A model generated the notes under the pieces. That model did not search any database. It was not told where the DNA came from and worked only from the letters and a program-made list of their open reading frames with translations. From contig NZ_SDQD01000003.1 of assembly GCF_004153685.1 (NCBI RefSeq), positions 1 to 64,000 on the forward strand: DNA of 64,000 nucleotides, in the 5' to 3' direction. The position numbers and the translations under genes are program-made. Position 1 is the first letter of the stretch. Every line of letters begins with the position of its first letter. This DNA comes from Pollutimonas harenae (GTDB taxonomy: Bacteria; Pseudomonadota; Gammaproteobacteria; Burkholderiales; Burkholderiaceae_B). Of the stretch, positions 8,090 to 16,233 are shown in pieces.

Positions 8090-8812
8090 TTACGCCTTGC
8101 GGCGCCTGTCTTCCAGACGCGTCATGCATTTTTGCAGGAAGCGAATGATATTGGTTGACCGGGCCACCGTAACACGCGGCAGTCCGTACACATCATCGCT
8201 GGTTCGGACCAGACCCCGCTCGGTGGTCGTGGCGTTGGTGTATCCGGCGTCTTGCACCATGGCACGAATCTCAGGCGATTGGCCACCATAGGGATAGCAG
8301 AATGCCGTCACATCAACACCCAGAATATCTTCCAGCTCCTGCTTGGACTGCCTGATCTGAAAGGCGGCAATATCGGGCGACAACTTGGGCAGGAAGGGGT
8401 GGTCAAGCGTATGCGAACCCACCTCCATGCCCGCCGCCGCCCAGGCGCGCATCTCGTCGGCAGACATCAGATCTGAATGGGCAACGCCCTTTTGATAATC
8501 CCAGACATTGCCGCCATCGAGTTGACGGACCACAAAATAATTCGTGGCGGTAAAGTTCTGCTCGTTCAGCACCGGCAAGGCATTCTGATACACGTTGCGG
8601 TAACCGTCGTCGAAAGTAATGCCCACGACCTTGCCGAGACGCTCTCCGCGCACGTAAGGCAACAAGTCGCGCATGGACAGGCCGCGGTAGCCAAAGCGGC
8701 GCAGCCAGGCCATTTGCCGCCGAAAATCGGCCGGATGCACGGTCAGTCCGCGATAGGGGGTCCCTTTGGGACCCGGCTGACCTATCTGGTGGTACATGAG
8801 TATCGGTATCAT
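8090..8812 (-). CDS. Polysaccharide deacetylase (NodB family)
   Basis: A 240-residue carbohydrate esterase family 4 protein. The opening IPILMYHQIG is typical of PgaB/NodB-type deacetylases. Motif 1 TFDDGY (about residues 66-71) supplies the catalytic base and metal-binding Asp, and motif 2 HTLDHPF (about 132-138) gives the metal-binding histidines. Motif 3 is FCYPYGG (about 172-178). It likely removes an acetyl group from an N-acetylhexosamine in the LPS core or a related glycan. No signal peptide is visible, so it probably acts in the cytoplasm on a lipid-linked intermediate. It is flanked by two glycosyltransferases with 8-base gaps, implying one operon. A second NodB protein lies three genes upstream. 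Confidence 0.85.
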   Translation of the reverse strand: MIPILMYHQIGQPGPKGTPYRGLTVHPADFRRQMAWLRRFGYRGLSMRDLLPYVRGERLGKVVGITFDDGYRNVYQNALPVLNEQNFTATNYFVVRQLDGGNVWDYQKGVAHSDLMSADEMRAWAAAGMEVGSHTLDHPFLPKLSPDIAAFQIRQSKQELEDILGVDVTAFCYPYGGQSPEIRAMVQDAGYTNATTTERGLVRTSDDVYGLPRVTVARSTNIIRFLQKCMTRLEDRRRKA

Positions 8813-8820
8813 GCCGAAGA

Positions 8821-9957
8821 TTATATCGGTATCGCCTGCGGTGATGGCGCTGGAATGACGCTTTGGTAGACAGCTTGCGTAGCAAACATAAAGCCATCAA
8901 GACTGAAATTTTGCACGCTATGCAGGCGGGCCGCAGCGCTCATGGCAGGAAGACTCTGGGGGCTTGCAAGTATATGGCGCAGCACCCCCGAAATAGCACA
9001 GGTGTCGTGCACTGGTACTATCCACCCTTCTCTCCCGTCGGTAATGTTCTCGGGAAGACCGCCTGCATCGGAGATCAATGTGGGCAACCCCATGGCCAGA
9101 GACTCGCGGCAGGCATAAGAAAGCGATTCGCGATGCGACAATACAAAACCGACATCACAGGCACCCAATACAGCGCAGACATCATCTACCAGCCCCGGAA
9201 ATACCACTCTGGCTTTCAGTGCGTAGGCATCCAGCTTCGCGCGGAGTCTCGGACTTGGCATGGATCCCGCTACGACCAGCACAATACGAGCTTGTACGGC
9301 TGGCGGGAGCGATGACACTGCAGCAGCCAGATCCAGCCAACCTTTTTCAAAGTCGGTACCACCGGCACTGCCCAACACCACCGTATCGTCGGTAACGTTC
9401 CCAAGTAGTTTACGGCGCAAGCTTTGCTTTAGTTCGGGTGCGGGCGGATGAAAATGAGCCGTGTCAATACCGTGCCTTATGACGTGGACTGGCTTATTCC
9501 GATAGGCGCTTTTTGCCAGCATATGGCCTACATAGCCGCTGACTGCGACCACTGCGTCTGTCCCACAACGCGCGCGCAACTGATGCCCCGCACTGTTGAC
9601 ACTGTTCAAATTATGCTTGGTCCAGATGATCTTAGGGCGCCGTGCCAACCCCAGGCAGGCCAGCATGATGTGTCTATGATCGGCCGAGGCATTGACGTGC
9701 ACAATATCAAAGCGCTCGTTGGCCAGATACTGTTTGAGACGCGACACCTCTTTGAGCAGCGAGGGAACACGATTGGTATATACGGCGGGAAACAACCGCA
9801 CGCCCTGTATTTTGCTGGCATACCTGTACAGACGGCTGCATTCAGGGGCCGCCAACACGACGGAGTGACGGTTCTTCAGACCATTCAGCAGGTTGACGAT
9901 GTAGGTAACATGGCCTCCACCATTGCCATGGTGAATATCGGTAAGAAGTATTTTCAT
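8821..9957 (-). CDS. Glycosyltransferase family 4
   Basis: A 378-residue GT-B glycosyltransferase. The N-terminus MKILLTDIHHGNGGGHVTYIVNLL contains the glycine-rich loop; a conserved stretch TKHNLNSVN follows near residue 118. The donor domain begins LGSAGGTDFEKGWLDL near 195 and ends with the nucleotide-sugar motif SHRESLSYACRESLAMGLP near 295-312. The last residues precede the deacetylase by 8 bases. There are 50 bases between its start and the preceding family-2 glycosyltransferase, so it may be co-transcribed with it. It probably extends the LPS core; donor and acceptor are not predictable. Confidence 0.82.
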   Translation of the reverse strand: MKILLTDIHHGNGGGHVTYIVNLLNGLKNRHSVVLAAPECSRLYRYASKIQGVRLFPAVYTNRVPSLLKEVSRLKQYLANERFDIVHVNASADHRHIMLACLGLARRPKIIWTKHNLNSVNSAGHQLRARCGTDAVVAVSGYVGHMLAKSAYRNKPVHVIRHGIDTAHFHPPAPELKQSLRRKLLGNVTDDTVVLGSAGGTDFEKGWLDLAAAVSSLPPAVQARIVLVVAGSMPSPRLRAKLDAYALKARVVFPGLVDDVCAVLGACDVGFVLSHRESLSYACRESLAMGLPTLISDAGGLPENITDGREGWIVPVHDTCAISGVLRHILASPQSLPAMSAAARLHSVQNFSLDGFMFATQAVYQSVIPAPSPQAIPI

Positions 9958-10007
9958 TGTCGCGAGTCGGCATAAGCCGTCAGCGACATACGCTTAAGAC
10001 TCGCACC

Positions 10008-10757
10008 TTATTTATTCTGTTTGTTTAACAATAGTAATTTACTGTAACGAAAAAAGCTACCCGCGCTAGCCATGACTGCGAGCATGAAGCCCTCTTTACC
10101 ATCCAGGAACCCACGCCGTATGAGATAGTGGCGGACGAAAGTCCAGAAAGCATGGCCAACGGCACCCAGCGTGCTAGTTTTCTTACCGCGCGCATGCAGC
10201 ATGGCGGCAGCGGCGCTTGAATAATGATTAAGCTTGGCGATATGGGATTCCAGATCGGCATAGGGATAATGCAAAAAGTGGGCGCTCAGCACGGCCACCG
10301 GCGATGCGGTCTGGACGCTCTCGTGCACGGCGGCATCGCTGAATCGAGCCGTGCCGCGCTTGAACAAGCGCAATACATGGTCGGGCCACCAGCCGCTATG
10401 TCGTATCCAACGTCCTGCGTAATTGGACAGGCGCGGGATTTTGTAAGCATCGGCGCGCGGATGCTCGAGCTCTTTTTTGATTTCGGTAGCCAGTTCGGGA
10501 GTAACACGCTCGTCAGCATCGATGGACAGCACCCAATCACCAGTTGCCAAGTCCAGCGCCCGGTTTTTTTGAAGGCCAAAACCCGGCCAATCAGCCGTCA
10601 GGCTGACCTTGGCACCCTTGCCCGCGGCGATTTCCCGTGTCTCATCTGTACTGCCCGAATCGACGACGATGACTTCATCAGCAAAGGCTACCGAATCAAT
10701 GCAGTCGCCAATATGCGCAGCTTCATTCTTGGTGATAATGATGACCGAAAGTTTCAT
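10008..10757 (-). CDS. Glycosyltransferase family 2 (LPS core type, WaaE-like)
   Basis: A 249-residue GT-A protein opening MKLSVIIITKNEAAHIGDC, the family-2 N-terminus. EVIVVDSGSTDET near residue 38 and LSIDADERVTPEL near 90 give the nucleotide-binding and DxD-type metal sites. The WWPDHVLRLF segment and lack of long transmembrane helices match the WaaE/KdtX group, which adds glucose to inner-core heptose, so a core-oligosaccharide role is the best guess. The start at 10757 overlaps the deacetylase stop (ATGA), indicating translational coupling. The C-terminus is hydrophobic and may associate with the membrane. Confidence 0.82.
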   Translation of the reverse strand: MKLSVIIITKNEAAHIGDCIDSVAFADEVIVVDSGSTDETREIAAGKGAKVSLTADWPGFGLQKNRALDLATGDWVLSIDADERVTPELATEIKKELEHPRADAYKIPRLSNYAGRWIRHSGWWPDHVLRLFKRGTARFSDAAVHESVQTASPVAVLSAHFLHYPYADLESHIAKLNHYSSAAAAMLHARGKKTSTLGAVGHAFWTFVRHYLIRRGFLDGKEGFMLAVMASAGSFFRYSKLLLLNKQNK

Positions 10758-11593
10758 CCACGGTTCCTGCGGCTGCGCTTCCAGAGCTTCCACTTGTTGA
10801 ACAAAGGCCCTATGACGGGATGCACTGCGACCTGTATGCGGCGTCCAACTGAATGGCCCGAGGTATTACGCACCGCAAACCGGCAAATATGAGCTGGGTC
10901 GGTACCCGCACGATTCTGGCCAAAGGCCTGCGTAGTGTACAAATAGCGAAAACCAGCCTCTTGTGCCAAGCGGACATAGTCAGGGTCGAAATAGCCTTGA
11001 GGCCAGCAGAAATGTTCCGACACAGAGCCAAGCTGAGCCTGCAGGGCCGCTCTGGATAAGTCCAACTCTTCGACAATATGGGTATTCTTGCTTGATGGGT
11101 CGATAAGGTCCCAACGGGTATGAGTGTGCGTGTGGCTATGAAACTCCATGACACCGTCTTTCCGCATGGCTTCGATTTCGCTCCAGCGTAAAGCAACCTC
11201 GTCACTGCGGCCCTGCTCGATACGATCTTCGCATTCTTTATGGGATGGCGTTTCGGGCAGTTCCCCCTGCCCCAGAATATTGCGCACCGGCCCTTCGTGC
11301 ATCCACGAAGTCACCAGAAAAACCAAAGCCGTAAAGCCATATTTCTTGAGCAAGGGATAGGCATAGACCCAGTTATCCAGATAGCCGTCATCAAAGGTGA
11401 TCAGGACGGACTTTGCCGGCACCGGTATTCCGTTCAAATGGCCGGCGAATTCATCGCTGCTTAGAGAACGATAGCCGCGCCGCTTGAGCCACAACAGCTG
11501 ATCTTCGAAGTTGCTCGGCGAAGTCGTGATCATTCCTTCGACAGGCGAGATATGGTGATACATCAGTACAGGAACAGTCTGTGCAGCTTTCAT
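10754..11593 (-). CDS. Polysaccharide deacetylase (NodB family), second copy
   Basis: A 279-residue CE4-family deacetylase. VPVLMYHHISP opens the domain, ITFDDGYLDNW (about residues 76-86) provides the catalytic and metal Asp residues, and EFHSHTHTHTRWD (about 156-168) carries the metal-binding histidines. FCWPQGYFDPDY (about 205) is the third motif. It differs clearly from the deacetylase at 8090-8812, with an additional segment rich in charged residues after motif 1, so it is not a recent duplicate. It overlaps both neighbours by ATGA (10754-10757 and 11590-11593), so the three genes are tightly coupled. It presumably deacetylates a hexosamine of the core. Confidence 0.85.
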   Translation of the reverse strand: MKAAQTVPVLMYHHISPVEGMITTSPSNFEDQLLWLKRRGYRSLSSDEFAGHLNGIPVPAKSVLITFDDGYLDNWVYAYPLLKKYGFTALVFLVTSWMHEGPVRNILGQGELPETPSHKECEDRIEQGRSDEVALRWSEIEAMRKDGVMEFHSHTHTHTRWDLIDPSSKNTHIVEELDLSRAALQAQLGSVSEHFCWPQGYFDPDYVRLAQEAGFRYLYTTQAFGQNRAGTDPAHICRFAVRNTSGHSVGRRIQVAVHPVIGPLFNKWKLWKRSRRNRG

Positions 11594-12690
11594 GATTTTC
11601 GCTCCGCAAGCCAACGTGTATAGCACGACTCTATGCGTTCGACCATAGCATCAAGGCTGAATCGACCTTGTGTACGGCAGAACGCCAGGCCTGCCTGGCC
11701 CATTTGGCGGCGCAAGTCCGGATCGTCAATCAGACGCCGAATCGCATCCGTCAGCGCTCCTGGATCGTCTAAAGGCACAAGTAAGCCGCTGACGCCCGCC
11801 TGCATCATTTCAGGTACGCCGTCCACATTAGTGCCCACCACCGGCAAGCCGGCTGCGCCGGCCTCGACGAACACCGTGCCTGATGCTTCCTGCCGCGTGG
11901 CCAGAGCAAACAGATCAAAGCCCGCCAGCAGATTGGGGACATCACGGCGCACACCTAACAAGTGCACGCGTTTGTCCAGTTTCTTCTCTGTAATGTAGTC
12001 TTGCAACTGCTCAAATACCGGAGAGCCTCCGCCGACCAACACCAGATGTATGTTGGGCCGCTCCTTGATCAGGGGTGCCACTGCATCAATCAAATCCTTA
12101 TGGCCCTTCTGAGGTCGCATGACTGCCACGCAACCGATGACGATATCGTTCTGGGCCAGGTGCAGTTCCTGGCGCAGGCTTGATTCAGCGGGAGGTTCGC
12201 CCAGCGCCACCGCAGGATAAACGGTGGCAACATCCCCTGGCTTGACTCCGCGTTCTATCAGGTGGTTGCGGACAAAATCACTGGCTGTCGTGACACGATG
12301 CGGAATGATCGTGTAGGACAGCAGCGACCCCACACGCTTGGCCAAATGCCGGGTACGGACAATCAGCGGCGTACCGGCCAAGCGGCCGGCACAGCCAGCC
12401 ACAATGGTGTCACGCCGGCTGTGCGTATTGAGCACATCGAACCGGCCATTGCGCAGCACACGGCGTATGGTGGCCACGCCCCTTACAAAATTAACCGGGC
12501 CATCCATCAGGGTGGTGTGCACCGTAAAACCCTGTTCACGCAAACGCTCGGTCAGGACTGCATGCGGCTGACAGACAGCCTCGAGATGATGTCCACGCTC
12601 ACGCATGGCCAGCATCATGCGATAGATATACTGCTCCTGCCCGCCAAAACTGGTCGCTGCCTCTGAGTGCAAGATGCGCAAGGGCGTCAT
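11590..12690 (-). CDS. Glycosyltransferase family 4
   Basis: A 366-residue GT-B glycosyltransferase. LRILHSEAATSFGGQEQYIY opens the acceptor domain with the GGQE version of the GG-x-E loop. RTRHLAK near 117 and the donor-domain VAVMRPQKGHKDLIDAV near 198 follow. ATRQEASGTVFVEAGAAGLPVVG (about 280-302) is the E-x7-E donor site. This is the first gene of the LPS cluster and its ATG overlaps the dnaE stop (12687-12690), which fixes the start and implies read-through from the replication gene. It probably transfers a heptose or hexosamine to the LPS core. Confidence 0.83.
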   Translation of the reverse strand: MTPLRILHSEAATSFGGQEQYIYRMMLAMRERGHHLEAVCQPHAVLTERLREQGFTVHTTLMDGPVNFVRGVATIRRVLRNGRFDVLNTHSRRDTIVAGCAGRLAGTPLIVRTRHLAKRVGSLLSYTIIPHRVTTASDFVRNHLIERGVKPGDVATVYPAVALGEPPAESSLRQELHLAQNDIVIGCVAVMRPQKGHKDLIDAVAPLIKERPNIHLVLVGGGSPVFEQLQDYITEKKLDKRVHLLGVRRDVPNLLAGFDLFALATRQEASGTVFVEAGAAGLPVVGTNVDGVPEMMQAGVSGLLVPLDDPGALTDAIRRLIDDPDLRRQMGQAGLAFCRTQGRFSLDAMVERIESCYTRWLAERKS

Positions 12691-15600
12691 GAATAGTTGA
12701 TCTCCAAACAGTCGGACTCGACCCAACCTTCCAGTTGCTCCAGCAAGGCATCGGCCATGCGCACGCGCCAGTCTTCTCCGAGCCGCACGGTGCATAGATA
12801 TTGATCACGCATAAGCTGGACTTCGACCGGCACGCCGGCCACACCATTCTCGGGCTCCGCCCGGAAGGGGTTGAGTAGTTGGCGCAATTTTTGGGCATCG
12901 GCGTTGCCATTGAGCGTAATACGCAGACTATGCGCCCGGGCTTCACGCGCCAGCTGCAGATCGAATATCTCGTCGGCCGAAACACGCAAGCCGCCCGAGT
13001 AATCATCGTTGCTGACCTTGCCATGAATAATGATCAGTTGGTCTTCTTTCAAACGGTTGCGGTGCTGCTCGTATAACTCATTGAAGATGGCGACCTCAAC
13101 CTGGGACGAGCCATCATCTACCAAGGCATAAAGCATTTTTCCGCGCCGCGTCATTTTGGGACGCAGTGACGACAAAACGCCGGCAAACCACTGCAGGCTG
13201 CGTGAAGGCTCAAGTCGGGCCAGTGGCTTGGGGGCAAAGCGCCTGACCTCATCGCGCCAAGCATCAAACAGGTGGCCGCTGAAGTAGAAGCCCAGAGCCG
13301 CTTTTTCTTGCCTCAGCCGGGTCTGCAGGTCCCAAGCCGCTACTTTGGCTACTTCGCCTTCAACAATATCATTGGCGTCGTCGGCGAATAAAGAAACTTG
13401 GTTGGCACTGCGCTCGGCCTGCTCGGCGGCTTCGATGGCATTGGCCACGGTCGCCAGCAAGGCGGCCCGGTTCTCTTCGATGGAATCGAATGCACCTGCG
13501 CGTATCAAGGCTTCGATGCTGCGGCGATTGACGGTGTGCCGATCGACCCGACGACAGAAGTCAAACAGGCTTGCATAGGGTCCGTCTTCGGTCCTGGCCC
13601 GAATAATTTCTTCGATGGCGGCCTGCCCTGTGCCTTTCACCGCACCCAATCCGTAACGTATGGTGCGCGGCGGCTGTGCTTTTGCCATGAACTCATCGGC
13701 AACAGGCTCAAAGCGATAGGCCGATGCATTTACGTCGGGCGGCAATACCGCCACGTTGTTGGCCAGGCAATCTTTCCAGAATATCTGGACCTTGTCGGTA
13801 TCGTCCATATCGGACGATAAGGTCGCAGCCAGGAATTCGGCCGGATGGTAGAACTTGAGCCAGGCTGTCTGGTAAGCAATCAGGGCATAAGCGGCCGAGT
13901 GACTCTTGTTGAAACCATAGCCTGCAAATTTTTCCATCAAGTCGAAAAGCTTGACGGCCAGATCGGCGTCATAGCCCTTCTCGACGGCGCCTTTTTCGAA
14001 AATGGCGCGATGCTTGGCCATTTCCTCGGCCTTCTTTTTACCCATGGCACGACGCAGCAAATCGGCGCCTCCCAGGGTATATCCGCCGATGATCTGCGAA
14101 ATCAGCATCACCTGCTCTTGATACACGATCACGCCATAAGTGCTTTGAAGCACAGCCTCAAGGTCGGGATGGAAATAATCGACTTCGGCCCGCCCATGCT
14201 TGCGGTTGACGAAATCAACCACCATGCCTGACTCCAGCGGCCCCGGCCGATAGAGCGCCAGCATAGCGATAACATCTTCAAAAGTGTTGGGGCGCAAATT
14301 TTTCAACAGCTCTTTCATGCCGCGTGATTCAAGCTGGAACACGGCCGTAGTATTGCCGTCGCTGAGCAGCTTGTAAGCATTAACATCATCCAGCGGCAAG
14401 GCCATGACATCGAAATCACGCTTGTCTTCGTTGAACTGGCGTACATAGCGCACGGCCCAATCGAGAATCGTCAGGTTACGCAGGCCCAGGAAGTCGAACT
14501 TGACCAGGCCTGCCGCTTCAACGTCGTCCTTATCAAACTGCGATACCGCACTGGTATCGACGCCAGGCTGACAGTACAAAGGGCAGAAATCGGTCAGCTT
14601 TCCGGGCGCAATCAACACGCCCCCAGCATGCATGCCGATATTGCGCGTCAGGCCTTCCAAAGGACGGGCCAGGTCGATCAGGGCACGCACTTCTTCGTCT
14701 TGATCGTAGCGCTCCTTGAACGCCGGTTCATCGTCCAGGGCGCGCTGCAAGGTCCAGGGGTCAGCCGGATTGAAGGGGATCAGTTTGGACAGCCCATCGC
14801 ACAGCATATAGGGCATCTCGAGGACACGCCCTACATCACGCACAACAGCCTTGGCACCCAAGGTACCGAAGGTGGCAATCTGGCTGACCGCATTCTTGCC
14901 GTACTTCTGCTTCACGTAGTCGATGACGCGCTCGCGGTTATCCTGGCAGAAGTCGATATCGAAGTCGGGCATCGAGACCCGTTCAGGATTCAGGAATCGT
15001 TCAAACAGCAAGTCATAGCGTATGGGGTCGAGATCGGTAATACCCAGCGAGTACGCCACCAATGAACCGGCGCCCGACCCACGCCCGGGCCCAACCGGCA
15101 CGCCGTTGCTCTTGCCCCAGTTGATGAAGTCAGCCACGATCAGGAAATAGCCCGGAAAGCCCATGCCGACAATGGTTTTGCATTCCCACTGCAGGCGCTC
15201 GAGATATTGCGGGTACTTTGCCTGGCGCTCGGCTTCATCGGGAAATAACTGTGCCATGCGTACGGCCAGGCCTTCCTCGGCCAGCTGCACCAGGTAGTCA
15301 TCCAGCGCTATGCCATCGGGAGTAGGAAAGTCAGGCAAGCGAGGCTTGCCCAGCACCAGCGTCAGATTGCAGCGCTTGGCGATTTCGAGGGTGTTGGCCA
15401 GGGCCGACGGTACATCTGCAAACCGCTGCTCCATATCAGCCGAATCAAGCAGATATTGCTCGGTGGTGTATTTGCGTACACGCTTTGCATTACCCAGTTG
15501 TTCACCCTCGGCGATGCAAACCCGTGCTTCGTGTGCCCGAAAGTCATCGGCACTCAAAAACTGTACCGGGTGTGTGGCCACCACAGGCAAACCTGCCTGT

Positions 15601-16178
15601 CCGGCCAACCTGATGGCAGCCTGGACATAAGCCTCATCGCCTTCGTGCCCGCTACGCTGCAGCTCGACGAAATAGCTATCGGGAAACTCCCTGGCCCACG
15701 ATGCGGCTACGACAGCAGCTTCTTCAGGGTTACCGGATTCCAACAACTGGCCGATATCTCCGGCCCGGCCTCCCGAAAGGATAATCAGACCCGTCTTGCC
15801 CTGCAGCCACTCGCGGCGAATCTCAGCCCGGCCACGATACTGATTGTCGAGCCATGCGCGGCTGAGCAGCTCGCACAAGGCCAGATAACCCTGCTGATTG
15901 CTGGCCAGCAACAGCAAGCGAAAGGGCTTGTCGCGATCTTGCTCGTTTTGCAGCCAGACATCGCTGCCAGCAATCGGCTTGACACCCGCATTACGCGCCG
16001 CTTTGTAAAACTTGATGAAACCGAACAGATTGGACAGGTCGGTCAGAGCCATGGCTGGCTGGCCATACTCAGCGGCCTTTTTGACCAGATCCGGAATACG
16101 GGCGATGCCATCCACCACCGAGAATTCGGAGTGAATACGCAAATGAACGAAAGAAGGTGAAGATATTGCTGCAGTCAT
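12687..16178 (-). CDS. dnaE: DNA polymerase III subunit alpha
   Basis: Catalytic subunit of the replicative polymerase (1163 residues; E. coli 1160). The PHP domain begins FVHLRIHSEFSVVDG near residue 12. The C-family polymerase active site shows GPGRGSGAGSLVAY near 365 and PDFDIDFCQDNRERV near 403, with the two catalytic Asp residues. Helix-hairpin-helix and OB-fold regions follow (FAGVLSSLRP and YALVDDGSSQVEV, roughly 980-1035). The ATG at 16178 is preferred; an in-frame ATG at 16202 would add eight unconserved residues. It lies 55 bases after hrpA and its stop overlaps the start of a glycosyltransferase, so replication and LPS genes share a transcript or at least translational coupling. 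Confidence 0.95.
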   Translation of the reverse strand: MTAAISSPSFVHLRIHSEFSVVDGIARIPDLVKKAAEYGQPAMALTDLSNLFGFIKFYKAARNAGVKPIAGSDVWLQNEQDRDKPFRLLLLASNQQGYLALCELLSRAWLDNQYRGRAEIRREWLQGKTGLIILSGGRAGDIGQLLESGNPEEAAVVAASWAREFPDSYFVELQRSGHEGDEAYVQAAIRLAGQAGLPVVATHPVQFLSADDFRAHEARVCIAEGEQLGNAKRVRKYTTEQYLLDSADMEQRFADVPSALANTLEIAKRCNLTLVLGKPRLPDFPTPDGIALDDYLVQLAEEGLAVRMAQLFPDEAERQAKYPQYLERLQWECKTIVGMGFPGYFLIVADFINWGKSNGVPVGPGRGSGAGSLVAYSLGITDLDPIRYDLLFERFLNPERVSMPDFDIDFCQDNRERVIDYVKQKYGKNAVSQIATFGTLGAKAVVRDVGRVLEMPYMLCDGLSKLIPFNPADPWTLQRALDDEPAFKERYDQDEEVRALIDLARPLEGLTRNIGMHAGGVLIAPGKLTDFCPLYCQPGVDTSAVSQFDKDDVEAAGLVKFDFLGLRNLTILDWAVRYVRQFNEDKRDFDVMALPLDDVNAYKLLSDGNTTAVFQLESRGMKELLKNLRPNTFEDVIAMLALYRPGPLESGMVVDFVNRKHGRAEVDYFHPDLEAVLQSTYGVIVYQEQVMLISQIIGGYTLGGADLLRRAMGKKKAEEMAKHRAIFEKGAVEKGYDADLAVKLFDLMEKFAGYGFNKSHSAAYALIAYQTAWLKFYHPAEFLAATLSSDMDDTDKVQIFWKDCLANNVAVLPPDVNASAYRFEPVADEFMAKAQPPRTIRYGLGAVKGTGQAAIEEIIRARTEDGPYASLFDFCRRVDRHTVNRRSIEALIRAGAFDSIEENRAALLATVANAIEAAEQAERSANQVSLFADDANDIVEGEVAKVAAWDLQTRLRQEKAALGFYFSGHLFDAWRDEVRRFAPKPLARLEPSRSLQWFAGVLSSLRPKMTRRGKMLYALVDDGSSQVEVAIFNELYEQHRNRLKEDQLIIIHGKVSNDDYSGGLRVSADEIFDLQLAREARAHSLRITLNGNADAQKLRQLLNPFRAEPENGVAGVPVEVQLMRDQYLCTVRLGEDWRVRMADALLEQLEGWVESDCLEINYS

Positions 16179-16233
16179 TGCTGGATTGTACTCAGGACCC
16201 ATGAATTTGCGTGACGGAACCGGACGGCCTGCA

